Assembly: GCF_014396585.1 (NCBI RefSeq)
Contig: NZ_CP060717.1
Span: forward strand, 682,001 to 746,000
Source: Sphingomonas rhizophila
Lineage (GTDB): Bacteria; Pseudomonadota; Alphaproteobacteria; Sphingomonadales; Sphingomonadaceae
Length of the DNA stretch: 64,000 nt
Direction of reading: 5' to 3'
Shown here: positions 49,362 to 58,875 of the stretch, piece after piece
How the letters are laid out: every line of letters starts with the position of its first letter
Numbering within the stretch: the stretch's first letter is position 1
Notes under the pieces: model-generated
Databases searched by the model: none
What the model was told of the DNA's origin: nothing
What the model saw: only the letters and a program-made list of their open reading frames with translations
Position numbers and translations under genes: made by a program

Positions 49362-50012
49362 TCAGGCGATCGCGTGCAGGTACCCGCGCTTACGGTTGGA
49401 CCGGCGCATCGCCAGGCCTATGCCGCCGAAGCCGAGCAGCATCATCGCCCAAGTGCCCGGCTCGGGAACGGCCGCGACCGATACCGCATCGAGCAGGATG
49501 CCCTCATTGCGTCCGCCGGTCAGGTTGGTGAACGTCAGCGTCGCCGACGGTCCGTCGGCGACAAAGCTGCCGATATAGGTCTGCCAGTCCAGGTCGGCGT
49601 TGGTGCCGGTGGAGTGGGAAATCGTACCCAGCAATCCGTCGACGCTGAAGCTCGCGGAGGCCGACGGCGTTCCGCTGAACAGGTTGTGGGAATACAGGAA
49701 GCTGATGTTGTAGGTTTCGCCCATCATCGTCGCGAAGGTCTGCGAAATCGAGCCGGTGCCGCCTTCGCCGACGAGGTCGAGATACTGAGTCCCTTCGCCC
49801 GCGAGATTGCCACTCGAGCTTGAGAAGGTGCCATTGACGATGTTGACGTTGGGCGTCGCCGTCCATCCAGGGATCGGGACCGGTGGGGACGTAACGCAGC
49901 AGGGGTCGGATACGGTCGGAGATTCAAAGCCGCCGTTAACGATGGATTCTTGAGCGAATGCGGGTGTGGCAGTCATCGCGATCACACTCGCCGCAAGCAA
50001 AGCACGCAACAT
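49362..50012 (-). CDS. secreted PEPxxWA-CTERM sorting-domain protein
   Basis: From the ATG at 50012 the product is 216 residues. A Sec signal ends ATPAFAQ. A jelly-roll-like DUF642/carbohydrate-binding-type domain begins SIVNGGFESPTV. The C-terminus carries VPEPGTWAMMLLGFGGIG, then RRSNRKR, the sphingomonad PEPxxWA-CTERM sorting signal for exosortase. It is likely displayed on or released from the surface and may take part in exopolysaccharide. Exosortase genes are not in this window. Confidence 0.87.
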   Translation of the reverse strand: MLRALLAASVIAMTATPAFAQESIVNGGFESPTVSDPCCVTSPPVPIPGWTATPNVNIVNGTFSSSSGNLAGEGTQYLDLVGEGGTGSISQTFATMMGETYNISFLYSHNLFSGTPSASASFSVDGLLGTISHSTGTNADLDWQTYIGSFVADGPSATLTFTNLTGGRNEGILLDAVSVAAVPEPGTWAMMLLGFGGIGLAMRRSNRKRGYLHAIA

Positions 50013-50233
50013 AATCGTCCTCCCCATTTTTCGAGTCGCCCCAAACAATTAATGGAAATTAAACCACATCATTTGCCCGCGTCCAGCAGTTTCTTAACTT
50101 TCGTCAACAATTCCTTGTCCGCCATCCTCGCCCGCCTCGATGACTGGCTGTGTTTCGGTGATCTGAATGCCGCCGGCTTAGGATCCAAACAGGCTGCTGA
50201 CCGGTTGCCATCGCCAACTTAGAACGATAATAC

Positions 50234-50249
50234 TGAACCATATGGTTCA
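50234..50249. promoter_or_regulatory. perfect palindrome over the ArsR-family gene start
   Basis: TGAACCATATGGTTCA is a perfect 16-bp palindrome and contains the start codon ATG (50242-50244). A -10-like GATAAT lies at 50226-50231, so transcription would begin within the palindrome and the mRNA would be almost leaderless. This is a very likely autorepression site for the ArsR regulator encoded here. Confidence 0.7.
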
Positions 50250-50631
50250 CTGTACCCCTTCGCTCGACCGATCATTCGCCGCCCTGTCCGACGTCACGCG
50301 CCGGGGAATTCTGGAACAGCTGGGCAGGGCCGACGCGTCGATTTCCAGCCTGGCCGAGCACTTTCACATGACCCTGACCGGAATGAAGAAGCACGTCGTC
50401 GTGCTCGAACAGGCGGGATTGGTCACGACACAGAAGGTCGGGCGTGTTCGGAACTGCCGACTGGGCGTGCAACGGCTGGAGGCAGAGGCGCAATGGATCG
50501 ACGCCTACCGCAAACTTTTCGAGGCTCGGTTCGAAGCGCTCGACGGCATCATTGAGGAAATGAAACAGGAGGAAGCCCATGGAACAGCAAATGAGCAATC
50601 ACCCGATGGCGCGAAACGCGACGACGATTGA
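50242..50631 (+). CDS. ArsR-family transcriptional regulator
   Basis: 129 residues with the ArsR winged helix: LDRSFAALSDVTRRGILEQLG, ISSLAEHFHMTLTGMKKHVVVLEQAGLV and VGRVRNCRLGV. It lacks the Cys metal-binding box of true arsenic sensors. It overlaps the downstream AHSA1 gene by 53 bases, a conserved pairing in which the AHSA1 protein is the regulated partner. The palindrome over its start codon suggests autoregulation. Confidence 0.87.
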   Translation: MVHCTPSLDRSFAALSDVTRRGILEQLGRADASISSLAEHFHMTLTGMKKHVVVLEQAGLVTTQKVGRVRNCRLGVQRLEAEAQWIDAYRKLFEARFEALDGIIEEMKQEEAHGTANEQSPDGAKRDDD

Positions 50632-51076
50632 GAAGAAGGGGGATCGCGAACTGGTCGTCACGCGCACGTTCGATGCGTCGCCGAGCCTGGTCTTCAAGGC
50701 ATGGAGTGACGCCGACCTGTTTCGGCGATGGTGGGTGCCCAAGGGCGCGCCGATGGTCCTGTCGGGATGCGAGATGGACGTTCGTACCGGTGGCACCTAC
50801 CGGCTGGAATTCCGGATGGGTGACCAGTCAATGGCCTTCCACGGCAAGTACCTCGACGTGGTGCCCGGAGAGCGCATCGTCTGGACGAACGAGGAAGAGG
50901 ATGATGGCGCGGTGACGACCGTGACCTTTGAGGACCGGGACGGAAAGACGCTCCTCATTTTCCACGAGGTGTATCCGACGGCCGCCGCGCTGGACGAAGC
51001 GATGCAGGGTTCGGCGGCCGGACTGCCGCAACAACTCGACCAACTTGACGAGCTGCTGCCGGCTATCGGTGGCTAG
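50579..51076 (+). CDS. SRPBCC / AHSA1-domain protein
   Basis: 165 residues of the START-like fold: ELVVTRTFDASPSLVFKAWSD, RRWWVPKGAPM, GERIVWTNEEED and a C-terminal PQQLDQLDELL. AHSA1 proteins bind hydrophobic ligands in a deep cavity or act as accessory chaperones. The 53-base overlap with the ArsR gene means coupled translation; an internal ATG at 50591 is possible but the long overlap seems genuine. Confidence 0.85.
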   Translation: MEQQMSNHPMARNATTIEKKGDRELVVTRTFDASPSLVFKAWSDADLFRRWWVPKGAPMVLSGCEMDVRTGGTYRLEFRMGDQSMAFHGKYLDVVPGERIVWTNEEEDDGAVTTVTFEDRDGKTLLIFHEVYPTAAALDEAMQGSAAGLPQQLDQLDELLPAIGG

Positions 51077-51096
51077 GTTCGCCAGGGAAAAGAAAA

Positions 51097-51124
51097 GGGC
51101 GGCCCGGAATGTCCGGACCGCCCC
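51097..51124 (-). terminator. terminator of the rplM-rpsI operon
   Basis: On the minus strand GGGCGGTCCGGA and TCCGGGCCGCCC form a 12-bp stem (one G-T pair) around CAT. A T-rich tract TTTTCTTTTC follows at 51087-51096. It is 24 bases after the rpsI stop. Confidence 0.82.
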
Positions 51125-51147
51125 AATCGATTGGACGTGAGAACGTC

Positions 51148-51720
51148 TTAGCGCTTCGAGAACTGGAAGCTGCGGCGAGCCTTGGCGCGGCCGTACTTCT
51201 TACGTTCGACGACACGGCTGTCGCGGGTCAGGAAGCCTTCGCGCTTCACGGCGGTGCGGAGCACCGGCTCGAAGCGGCTCAGCGCCTGGGCGATGCCGTG
51301 AAGCACCGCGCCGGCCTGGCCCGACAGGCCGCCGCCCTTGACGGTGGCGACGACGTCATACTGGCCGGTGCGCTCGGTGATTCCGAACGGCTGGTTGATG
51401 ACGAGGCGCAGCGTCGGACGCGCGAAATAGACTTCCTGGTCGCGGCCATTGACCGTGATCTTGCCCGAGCCCGGCTTCAGCCAGACGCGCGCAACGGCAT
51501 CCTTGCGACGGCCGGTCGCATAGGCGCGGCCGTACTTGTCGAGCTGCTGCTCGCGAAGCGGAGCTTCCGGCTGCGTGTTGACCGGGGCGGTGGGCGCCTC
51601 GGCGCCCGTGGCTTCCGGAGCGGCAGCTTCGGTGGCGGCGGTTTCCGGCGCGGTGGCCGGAGCTTCCGGCTGCTGGCCGGTCAGCGACCCGAGGTCGGAG
51701 AGGGACTTCTTGTCGGCCAT
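51148..51720 (-). CDS. rpsI: ribosomal protein S9 with N-terminal extension
   Basis: The last 130 residues are a standard S9: [54 protein letters not shown] and the C-terminal tail [13 protein letters not shown]. Ahead of it are about 60 Ala/Pro/Glu-rich residues, acidic and probably disordered. Such extensions are seen in alphaproteobacterial S9 proteins. It is 1 base downstream of rplM in the conserved rplM-rpsI order. Confidence 0.96.
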   Translation of the reverse strand: MADKKSLSDLGSLTGQQPEAPATAPETAATEAAAPEATGAEAPTAPVNTQPEAPLREQQLDKYGRAYATGRRKDAVARVWLKPGSGKITVNGRDQEVYFARPTLRLVINQPFGITERTGQYDVVATVKGGGLSGQAGAVLHGIAQALSRFEPVLRTAVKREGFLTRDSRVVERKKYGRAKARRSFQFSKR

Positions 51721-51721
51721 G

Positions 51722-52201
51722 TTATGCGCCCACCTTGTTCTTGCGGTTCATGCTGGCAACGTCGAGCACTTCCGGGCTCTGGCCGGCGTGCGGATGTTCG
51801 GTGCCGTTGTAGAGGTGCAGCGCGCGCATCTGGTCGCGGCCCAGCGGGCCACGCGGGATCATGCGCTCGACCGCCTTTTCGAGCACGCGCTCCGGGAAGC
51901 GGCCTTCGAGGACCTTGGCGGCAGTGACTTCCTTCAGGCCACCGGCGTAACCGGTGTGCTTGTAGTAGATCTTCTGGCCAAGCTTGCGGCCGGTAAAGCG
52001 CACCTTGTCCGCGTTGATGACGACGACATGGTCGCCGCAATCGACGTGCGGGGTGAAGCTCGCCTTGTGCTTGCCGCGCAGGATGTTGGCGATGATCGTC
52101 GCGACCCGGCCAACCACGAGGCCTTCGGCATCGATCAGATGCCACTTTTTCACCACCTCGGCCGGCTTTGCCGACTTGGTGGTCTTCATCAGCGCCTTCA
52201 T
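51722..52201 (-). CDS. rplM: ribosomal protein L13
   Basis: 159 residues from the ATG at 52201: [62 protein letters not shown] and [15 protein letters not shown] are the usual L13 motifs. An upstream in-frame start at 52243 would add a short non-conserved leader. It is part of the large-subunit assembly core and precedes rpsI. The -35/-10 at 52265-52293 fits this start. Confidence 0.96.
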   Translation of the reverse strand: MKALMKTTKSAKPAEVVKKWHLIDAEGLVVGRVATIIANILRGKHKASFTPHVDCGDHVVVINADKVRFTGRKLGQKIYYKHTGYAGGLKEVTAAKVLEGRFPERVLEKAVERMIPRGPLGRDQMRALHLYNGTEHPHAGQSPEVLDVASMNRKNKVGA

Positions 52202-52264
52202 GGCGGTGATCCTTCCCATCAAAAATGCATGAAGCGCCGCCATCTGGCAGCGCCGTCGGGCGGG

Positions 52265-52293
52265 CTAATGATGAAAGTGGCGAATTTTGTCAA
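52265..52293 (-). promoter_or_regulatory. promoter of rplM-rpsI
   Basis: Minus strand: TTGACA at 52288-52293 and CATTAG at 52265-52270 with a 17-bp spacer. The -35 is perfect, the -10 weak. The predicted start is about 57 bases upstream of the rplM ATG, leaving room for an RBS. Confidence 0.6.
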
Positions 52294-52324
52294 GCAAATG
52301 GCGGGTTTGCCGACGGGTAAAATA

Positions 52325-52639
52325 TTACCGGCAGCTTTCCTCAATCCAGTCGCCGAAGGTGGAGGGCAGGCGCTCGATCGGCCAGGCGACGATCGCCGGT
52401 TCCGAATAGCTGTGGAGCTCGCCGATGCGCATGATGAGTTCGTCGGCCTTGGCGCTGGTCGTCTTGAAGATCGTAGGCACCTCGGTCCCGGACTCGATTG
52501 CGTCCTCCCAGCGGTAGATGGAGCGACAGGGACTCAGGATGTTGACGCAGGCGGCGAGGCGGCTTTCGACCATCTCGCGGCCGATGCGCTGCGCCTCGGC
52601 GAGATCTGCGAAGACCGCATAGACGGTCAGCGCGGTCAT
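52325..52639 (-). CDS. cutA: divalent-cation tolerance protein CutA
   Basis: 104 residues from the ATG at 52639: MTALTVYAVFADLAEAQRIG, LAACVNILSPCRSIYRWED, EVPTIFKTTSAKADELIMRI and a C-terminal YSEPAIVAWPIERL. This is the trimeric ferredoxin-like CutA1 family. It is loosely linked to metal tolerance, with copper and other divalent ions. Its start overlaps the ctaA stop (ATGA), so the two are co-translated. Confidence 0.93.
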   Translation of the reverse strand: MTALTVYAVFADLAEAQRIGREMVESRLAACVNILSPCRSIYRWEDAIESGTEVPTIFKTTSAKADELIMRIGELHSYSEPAIVAWPIERLPSTFGDWIEESCR

Positions 52640-53715
52640 CGCACCGACCCCAGCCGATGTGCGCCCCAGACGCATGACGCGACGACCAGCGCGCCGACCG
52701 CCTGGTGAAGGACCGCCAGCCAGATCGCGACGCCGGTCAGAACGGTGAAGATGCCCAGCAGGATCTGGGTTCCGAACGCAGAGTTGATGGCGATCGACGC
52801 TCGCCGGTCGAGCAGTTTCACGCGCCGGGCGAATAGGACCAGCGCGACAACCACGATCCACGCCCACCAACGATGGATGAAGTGGATCAGGAACGGATCA
52901 TGGGTCAGCGCGAACAGGACGCCGTTCGACCAGTCGATACCGTCCGGTACAAGCCGGTCGTTCATCAGCGGCCAGCTGTTCGAAACCTGGCCGGCGCGCA
53001 ATCCGGCGACCCATGCCCCGTAGAGTAGCTGAATCGCCAGCACGCCGAGGACGTTGGCAGAGAGGGCGGTAAGCCTTGCCGAACGTTTCTCGCCCGCGGC
53101 ACGAGCACGAAGGTCAAGGGCCGTCCAGATCAGCCCGGCCATCGTAAACAGCGCCAGGAGCAGGTGGGCGGACAGGCGGAAATGGCTGACCTCGGTGCGA
53201 TCCTGGAGGCCGGATTGAACCATATACCAGCCAAGCGCGCCCTGTGCCGCGCCCAGTGCAAGCAGCGCAAACAGTCGCGGCGCGTAACCGCGCGGGATTG
53301 CCCGCTTGTAGGCGAACCACGCGAAGGGCAGCGCCATGGCGGCGCCAGACAGCCGCGCCAGCAGGCGGTGGACCCATTCCCAGAAAAAGATGAACTGGAA
53401 TTGCGACAGCGTCATGCCCGCCGGGCCGGTCACCTCCTTATACTGCGTCGTCGTCTTGTAGAGGTCGAAGGCATGCTGCCAGTCGGCATGGGTCAACGGC
53501 GGGATCACGCCCGAAACCGGCTTCCATTCGGTGATGCTGAGGCCGCTTTCGGTCAGCCGGGTAATGCCGCCGACGACGAGAATCGCGAACACGATGGCCG
53601 CGACCGCCAGCAGCCAGTTGGCCATCGCGGCGGGGCGCTCCTTCCCCTCAACTGCTTCATTTGCGGGCGAAAGGAGGGCCGATTCCATGGTGGCGGCGCT
53701 ATGGCCGGTTTGCAT
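52636..53715 (-). CDS. ctaA: heme A synthase
   Basis: 359 residues with eight hydrophobic helices of the COX15/CtaA type. Conserved pieces: GGITRLTESGLSITEWKPVSG, FFWEWVHRLLARL, SHFRLSAHLLLAL, HFIHRWWAWIVV and VLHQAVGALVV, which supply the heme-liganding histidines. It converts heme O to heme A for cytochrome oxidase aa3. An ATG at 53688 is an alternative start. No ctaB is in view. Confidence 0.94.
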   Translation of the reverse strand: MQTGHSAATMESALLSPANEAVEGKERPAAMANWLLAVAAIVFAILVVGGITRLTESGLSITEWKPVSGVIPPLTHADWQHAFDLYKTTTQYKEVTGPAGMTLSQFQFIFFWEWVHRLLARLSGAAMALPFAWFAYKRAIPRGYAPRLFALLALGAAQGALGWYMVQSGLQDRTEVSHFRLSAHLLLALFTMAGLIWTALDLRARAAGEKRSARLTALSANVLGVLAIQLLYGAWVAGLRAGQVSNSWPLMNDRLVPDGIDWSNGVLFALTHDPFLIHFIHRWWAWIVVVALVLFARRVKLLDRRASIAINSAFGTQILLGIFTVLTGVAIWLAVLHQAVGALVVASCVWGAHRLGSVR

Positions 53716-53789
53716 CGCCTTGCCAATATTTGACGAAATGGGGTGATGTGATGTTGTAACTTCCAGGGCGCGACGTTATATCCTCGGCC

Positions 53790-54155
53790 ATGGGATCGAT
53801 GGTTTCAACGGAGCGGCTTGATCGACTGGCCATCGGCCTGTCGGGGCTCTGCCTCGTCCATTGCCTCGGAACCGCCGTGGCGCTGGCGTTGCTCGCGAGT
53901 GCCGGTGGGGTCCTTGGCGCGCCGATCATTCACGAGATTGGTCTGACATTGGCGATGATCATGGGGACGCTCGCGCTCGGTCGCGGCATCTTCGATCATG
54001 GCTACACGATGCCCAGCGCCATCGGCGGTCTTGGCCTTGGTGTCATGGCCGGAGCGCTGACCTTGCCGCACAATGGCAGCGAGGCCCTGTTCACGGTGGT
54101 CGGCGTCGCCATCCTGGCGCTCGGCCATCGGCTTAACCACATCGCCTACGAATAG
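53790..54155 (+). CDS. MerC-domain membrane protein
   Basis: 121 residues with four helices. CLVHCLGTAVALALL near residue 22 carries the Cys-x3-Cys pair of the MerC mercury transporter family, and a C-terminal LALGHRLNHIA ends the domain. It lies 47 bases upstream of zur. In sphingomonads MerC-domain proteins are not always mercury-linked; a role in zinc or other metal transport is possible given the neighbour. Confidence 0.75.
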   Translation: MGSMVSTERLDRLAIGLSGLCLVHCLGTAVALALLASAGGVLGAPIIHEIGLTLAMIMGTLALGRGIFDHGYTMPSAIGGLGLGVMAGALTLPHNGSEALFTVVGVAILALGHRLNHIAYE

Positions 54156-54201
54156 CCGGGTCGGCTTGTCGCGACGGCGCGGCAGGCCTATCTTGTCCGT
54201 C

Positions 54202-54663
54202 ATGGCCGCTTCCCATTCGCACCACCTCCACTCGGGCGATTCGCTCCGGCAGGAAGCCGAGAAGCAGATCGTGTCGCGTGGCGAGCAGTGGACCGACATG
54301 CGTGCCGCCGTGTTCGACGCGCTGGCGACGTTCGACAAGCCGGCGTCGGCCTATGACATCGCCGAAGCTGTCTCCAAGGCGCTTGGCCGGCGGATCGCCG
54401 CCAATAGCGTTTATCGCATACTCGACCTGTTCGTGACGACCAACCTGGCGATGCGCGTCGAAAGCGCCAACGCCTATGTCGCTAACGAGCATCCGGGCTG
54501 CCTCCACGATTGCATCTTCCTCATTTGCGACAATTGCGGATCGACCCGCCACATCGACAACGACCGGCTGTCCGGCGGCGTCAGAGAGGCGGCCGAGGCG
54601 GCGGGGTTCGAGCCGGTGCGGCCGGTCATCGAGGTGCGCGGCAAATGCGGGACGTGCGACTGA
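54202..54663 (+). CDS. zur: Fur-family zinc-responsive regulator (Zur)
   Basis: 153 residues from the ATG at 54202. A His-rich N-terminus (HSHHLHSGD) leads to a winged helix (TDMRAAVFDALATFDKPASAYDIAEAVSKAL and NSVYRILDLFVTTNLAMRV, in segments). Then comes the metal part HDCIFLICDNCGSTRHID with a CxxC, and the C-terminal GKCGTC, the second CxxC. The structural-zinc cysteines and length fit Zur better than Fur. It is read with the MerC gene. Confidence 0.83.
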   Translation: MAASHSHHLHSGDSLRQEAEKQIVSRGEQWTDMRAAVFDALATFDKPASAYDIAEAVSKALGRRIAANSVYRILDLFVTTNLAMRVESANAYVANEHPGCLHDCIFLICDNCGSTRHIDNDRLSGGVREAAEAAGFEPVRPVIEVRGKCGTCD

Positions 54664-54701
54664 GGCTTTTGCTGTCTTCCGGAACCGAGTAGGGCCATCC
54701 G

Positions 54702-56636
54702 ATGTCTGATCGTCCCGTGACCCCGCTTCTCGACACCATCCAGTCGCCCGCCGACATCCGCAAACTATCGAAGTCGCAGCTGCCGCAGCTCTCCGATGAG
54801 CTCCGGCAGGAGATGATTTCGGCGGTCTCCGTCACCGGCGGGCACCTTGGCGCGGGGCTTGGCGTGGTCGAACTGACCGTCGCCATCCACCACGTGTTCA
54901 ACACACCGGACGACATCCTCATCTGGGACGTCGGGCACCAGGCCTATCCCCACAAGATCGTCACCGGCCGCCGCGACCGCATCCGGACGCTCCGCCAGGG
55001 CGGGGGGCTCAGCGGCTTCACCAAGCGCAGCGAAAGCGAATATGATCCGTTCGGCGCCGCGCACAGCTCGACCTCCATCTCCGCCGCGCTCGGCTTCGCT
55101 GTCGCCAACAAGCTCAGTGGCAGTCCGGGACGGGCGATTGCCGTCATCGGCGATGGCGCGATGAGCGCCGGCATGGCCTACGAGGCGATGAACAATGCCC
55201 AGGCCGCGGGAAGCCGTCTGATCGTCATCCTCAACGACAACGATATGTCGATCGCGCCGCCCGTCGGTGGGCTGTCGCATTATCTCGCGCGGCTGGTCTC
55301 GTCCGGAAAGTATCTCGGCGTCCGGGATTTTGCGCGCAAGGTGTTCCGCCGGATGCCGCGTCCGGTCGAATCCGTCGCGCGCAAGGCCGAGGAATATGCC
55401 CGCGGCATGGCGACCGGCGGGACATTGTTCGAGGAACTCGGCTTCTACTACGTCGGTCCGGTCGACGGTCATGACGTCGAGGGGCTGGTCGAAATCCTCG
55501 AAAATGTCCGGGACGCTCACGAGGGGCCGATCCTGGTCCATGCCGTCACCAAGAAGGGCAAGGGCTACGCCCCGGCGGAAGAATCTGCCGACAAGTATCA
55601 TGGTGTGGTCAAGTTCGACGTCGTTTCGGGCAAGCAGGACAAGGGCCCGGGCGGCGGTCCGCCGGCATACACCGCCGTCTTTGCGGATGCGCTCGTTGCG
55701 GAGGCGCGCCGCGACGACAAGGTGGTCGCGATCACCGCCGCGATGCCCTCGGGCACCGGCCTCGACCGGTTCGAAAGAGAATTTCCCGACCGCACGTTCG
55801 ATGTCGGAATCGCCGAACAACATGCGGTGACCTTCGCCGCCGGTCTGGCCGCGCAAGGCTATCGCCCGTTCTGTGCGATCTATTCGACCTTCCTGCAGCG
55901 CGCGTACGACCAGCTGGTCCACGACGTCGCCATCCAGAACCTGCCGGTGCGCTTCGCAATGGATCGCGCCGGGCTGGTCGGTGCTGATGGCTGCACCCAC
56001 GCCGGGGCATTCGATCTCGCTTACCTGTGCACGCTGCCCAACATGGTGGTGATGGCCGCGGCGGACGAGGTGGAGCTTACGCACATGGTTCATACCATGG
56101 CGCTCCATGACAGCGGCCCGATCGCGGTCCGCTATCCTCGCGGGAACGGCCGCGGTCTGGAGATGCCCGCCCAGCCCGAACGACTGGCGATCGGCAAGGG
56201 CCGCATCGTCAAGGAAGGCAAGAAGGTCGCCATCCTGTCGCTCGGCACCCGCCTCGAGGAAGCTGAAAGGGCGGCCGCGCTGCTGGAAGCCAAGGGCCTG
56301 TCGACGACGGTCGCGGACATGCGTTTCGCCAAGCCGCTCGACGAAGAGCTGATCCGCAAGCTGCTGACCAGCCATGAGGTGGCGGTCACGGTTGAGGAAG
56401 GGGCTGTTGGCGGCTTCGGCGCGCACGTCCTCACGTTGGCCAGCGACGAAGGATTGATCGATGCCGGGCTGAAGCTCCGCACGATGCGCCTGCCCGACAT
56501 CTTCCAGGACCATGACGCGCCGATGAAGCAGTACGACGAGGCCGGTCTCAATGCGCCGCACATCGTCGAGACGGTCCTGAAGGCGCTTCGCCGCAACGAT
56601 GTCGGCATCGATGCGGACGCGGGAGCGATCGCCTGA
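54702..56636 (+). CDS. dxs: 1-deoxy-D-xylulose-5-phosphate synthase
   Basis: 644 residues of the thiamine-diphosphate transketolase family: [39 protein letters not shown] (TPP and Mg binding GDG), [18 protein letters not shown] and [18 protein letters not shown]. It makes DXP from pyruvate and glyceraldehyde 3-phosphate, the first step of the MEP isoprenoid route. Starts with ATG after GGCCATCCG. It leads a run of co-directed genes to ilvE. Confidence 0.96.
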   Translation: MSDRPVTPLLDTIQSPADIRKLSKSQLPQLSDELRQEMISAVSVTGGHLGAGLGVVELTVAIHHVFNTPDDILIWDVGHQAYPHKIVTGRRDRIRTLRQGGGLSGFTKRSESEYDPFGAAHSSTSISAALGFAVANKLSGSPGRAIAVIGDGAMSAGMAYEAMNNAQAAGSRLIVILNDNDMSIAPPVGGLSHYLARLVSSGKYLGVRDFARKVFRRMPRPVESVARKAEEYARGMATGGTLFEELGFYYVGPVDGHDVEGLVEILENVRDAHEGPILVHAVTKKGKGYAPAEESADKYHGVVKFDVVSGKQDKGPGGGPPAYTAVFADALVAEARRDDKVVAITAAMPSGTGLDRFEREFPDRTFDVGIAEQHAVTFAAGLAAQGYRPFCAIYSTFLQRAYDQLVHDVAIQNLPVRFAMDRAGLVGADGCTHAGAFDLAYLCTLPNMVVMAAADEVELTHMVHTMALHDSGPIAVRYPRGNGRGLEMPAQPERLAIGKGRIVKEGKKVAILSLGTRLEEAERAAALLEAKGLSTTVADMRFAKPLDEELIRKLLTSHEVAVTVEEGAVGGFGAHVLTLASDEGLIDAGLKLRTMRLPDIFQDHDAPMKQYDEAGLNAPHIVETVLKALRRNDVGIDADAGAIA

Positions 56637-56644
56637 CACTCGGT

Positions 56645-57055
56645 ATGTGGGGAGTCGTCGGCGCACTGGCGCTGATGGGCTTGTTTTTCGCGACCATGCC
56701 GATTGCGCGGGCGCGTCATGCCCGGCTGGCGAAGAAGCGCGGGCGGACGACCAGTGAGAGCTTTGATGCCCTCATGCTGCGCGCCGGCGTTTCAGGGACC
56801 ACTTCGCGTTATTTGTGGAAGAACCTGCAGGCCTATTATCACGAGCCACTGACTCCCCACCCGGACGACCGGCTGGAAAGCGTCATTGCCATTGATCGCC
56901 CCGAGATCGAGGGCCTCGTGTCGCACTTCTGGTCGACGATGCGCGGGCATGACGCCTTCCCGACGCGCTCGCCGCTCCGTGACGATCCGACCGTTGCCGA
57001 ACTCGGTCGCTATTTCGACAGCCTCACCGGCTGGACCGTCCTCCGCGCCGCATGA
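56645..57055 (+). CDS. hypothetical protein with one N-terminal membrane segment
   Basis: 136 residues. A helix (VGALALMGLFFATM) is followed by a basic patch (RARHARLAKKRGR) and a soluble domain with ALMLRAGVSGTTSRYLW and PLTPHPDDRLESVIAID. The C-terminus PTVAELGRYFDSLTGW looks conserved, but I do not recognise the family. The stop overlaps the next gene start (ATGA). It may be an anchored accessory of the following endonuclease-family protein. Confidence 0.65.
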   Translation: MWGVVGALALMGLFFATMPIARARHARLAKKRGRTTSESFDALMLRAGVSGTTSRYLWKNLQAYYHEPLTPHPDDRLESVIAIDRPEIEGLVSHFWSTMRGHDAFPTRSPLRDDPTVAELGRYFDSLTGWTVLRAA

Positions 57056-58143
57056 CCCGGTGGCGGCGTTGGGGGCGACGCGCGCTGGCCGCGCTGGCGA
57101 CGCTGGCCATTCTCCTTTCTTTCCTGCCCGCGTGGCAGACCGACCGGTGGTGGGTCCGGCAATGGGACTATCCGCGGCTGCAGGTGGCCGCAGTCCTGCT
57201 GGTCATCCTGCCGCTCCTGTTCTGGGCCGCGTACCGGCGGACAGCCGGCTTCTGGGCGCTGACCGCCGGATCCGCGGCGGCGCTAGCTTGGCAGGTTACC
57301 CACTTCGTAGCCTATCTGCCGCCCTACCCAAGGCAGGTCGCCAGCACGGATCGTTGCGCGCCGGGCGAGACGATCTCACTGCTCAACGCCAATGTCCTTC
57401 AGACCAACCGCGATTACGATGCGGTCCTGCAACTGGTTGCCGCGAAGCAGCCCGACATCCTACTGGCGCTCGAGACAGGACCCGACTGGGCGCGCGCGAT
57501 GGTGCCGCTCAAGAAGGCGTATCCCTATCGCCTGGTCGAGCCGGTGCCGTCGACGTACGGCATGATGCTGTTTTCGAAGCTGCCGATGCGCGGCGAGGTG
57601 CGCAACCTGCTCCAGCCGGCGGTTCCTTCGGCGTGGACGCAGGTGCAACTGCGCGGTGGCCAGTGGATCGACTTCTATGCGCTCCATCCCGAACCGCCCT
57701 GGCCGGGCGACGACAGCGGTGAACGCGACGCCGAGCTTCTGACGGTCGGCAAGCAGGTTCGCGCCAAAGGCCGCGCGGCGATCGTCATGGGTGATCTCAA
57801 CGACGTCGCCTGGTCCTACACCTCGCGCCTGTTCAAGCGCGTGGCCGGCATGCACGACCCGCGTGTGGGTCGCGGCTTTTACCCTACGTTCAATGCCAAT
57901 TATCCGCTGCTGCGCTGGCCACTGGACCACCTGTTCGTCAGTCCGCATTTCAAAGTGATGCAGGTCGACCTGCTCAAGGACGTTGGCTCCGATCATCTGC
58001 CGATCTATTTCAAGCTGTGCCTGACCGACCGTGCCGGTGAGCGCGAAGTTGCTCCGGCTGTCGGTCCGGCCACCGCTGCCGAAGCGAACGAGGAAATAGG
58101 CGAGGGCAGGCAGGAGTCGCACGAGGAAAATCGTGGGGAATAA
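57052..58143 (+). CDS. membrane-anchored endonuclease/exonuclease/phosphatase-family protein
   Basis: 363 residues. Two or three helices occupy residues 10-90 (RALAALATLAILLSFLP, LQVAAVLLVILPLLFW). The EEP domain follows with SLLNANVLQTN, ILLALETGPDW, VMGDLNDVAWSYTS near residue 246, and PLDHLFVSPHF with SDHLPI near residue 312. The GD-N-D and SDH motifs are intact, so metal-dependent phosphoesterase activity is likely. The substrate could be DNA, sphingomyelin or inositol phosphates. Confidence 0.82.
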   Translation: MTRWRRWGRRALAALATLAILLSFLPAWQTDRWWVRQWDYPRLQVAAVLLVILPLLFWAAYRRTAGFWALTAGSAAALAWQVTHFVAYLPPYPRQVASTDRCAPGETISLLNANVLQTNRDYDAVLQLVAAKQPDILLALETGPDWARAMVPLKKAYPYRLVEPVPSTYGMMLFSKLPMRGEVRNLLQPAVPSAWTQVQLRGGQWIDFYALHPEPPWPGDDSGERDAELLTVGKQVRAKGRAAIVMGDLNDVAWSYTSRLFKRVAGMHDPRVGRGFYPTFNANYPLLRWPLDHLFVSPHFKVMQVDLLKDVGSDHLPIYFKLCLTDRAGEREVAPAVGPATAAEANEEIGEGRQESHEENRGE

Positions 58144-58875
58144 AGTCCGTGCCGACCAATTGTTAGTGGCCCGGGGACTGGCGGAAAGCCGTGCCCGTGC
58201 CCAGGCACTAATCCTTGCCGGCAACGTGTTTGCCGGGGAGAAGCGCGTCGCCAAGGCGGGCGACACCTTTCCCGAAGAGGTCCTGCTGACGGTGAAGGGG
58301 CGCGACCATCCCTGGGTTTCGCGCGGGGGATCAAGCTCGCCCACGGCCTCGCGCATTTCGGCTTCGACGTGGCGGGCGCGGTCGGGCTTGACGTCGGCTC
58401 CTCGACCGGCGGGTTCACCGACGTGTTGCTGACGAACGGCGCGGTGCGCGTCTACGCCATCGATGTCGGCACGAACCAGCTGGCGTGGAAGCTTCGCTCC
58501 GACGATCGCGTGATCGTGCATGAGCAGACCAACGCGCGCGCTCTAACCCACGATATCGTGCCGGAAGCGGTCGACATCGTCGTGTGCGACGCCAGCTTCA
58601 TCGCTCTGTCGAAGGTCCTCGACGCTGCCCTCGATCTTGCCCGGGACGGCGCGATGCTGGTGGCGCTGGTCAAGCCGCAATTCGAAGCGGGGCGGGGTGA
58701 AATCGGCAAGGGTGGCGTGGTGCGCGATCCCCACATCCATGCCCGCGTTTGCGACGAAGCGAGGGCATGGGTCACTTCGAAGGGCTGGCGCGTTCTGGGG
58801 ATCGAGCAAAGTCCGATTACCGGCCCGGAAGGCAATGTCGAATTCCTGCTGGGCGCCATCAAGGAGCCAATATGA
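58133..58875 (+). pseudogene. tlyA: TlyA-family rRNA methyltransferase/hemolysin, interrupted by a one-base frameshift
   Basis: The first frame (GTG at 58133) is an S4-type RNA-binding domain: VRADQLLVARGLAESRARAQALI, then HPWVSRGG. Frame is lost in the G run at 58325-58329. Adding one G yields HPWVSRGGIKLAHGLAHF, and the second frame supplies the methyltransferase domain: VGLDVGSSTGGFTDVLL, DIVVCDASFIALSKVL, VALVKPQFEAGR. Both halves are fully conserved, so the break is probably a consensus error. It would 2'-O-methylate rRNA. Confidence 0.86.

Noticed and set aside
54765-56666. 633-residue open frame antisense to dxs
   Set aside because: dxs is unambiguous on the plus strand; the antisense frame has no recognisable domain and an amino acid bias of shadow frames.
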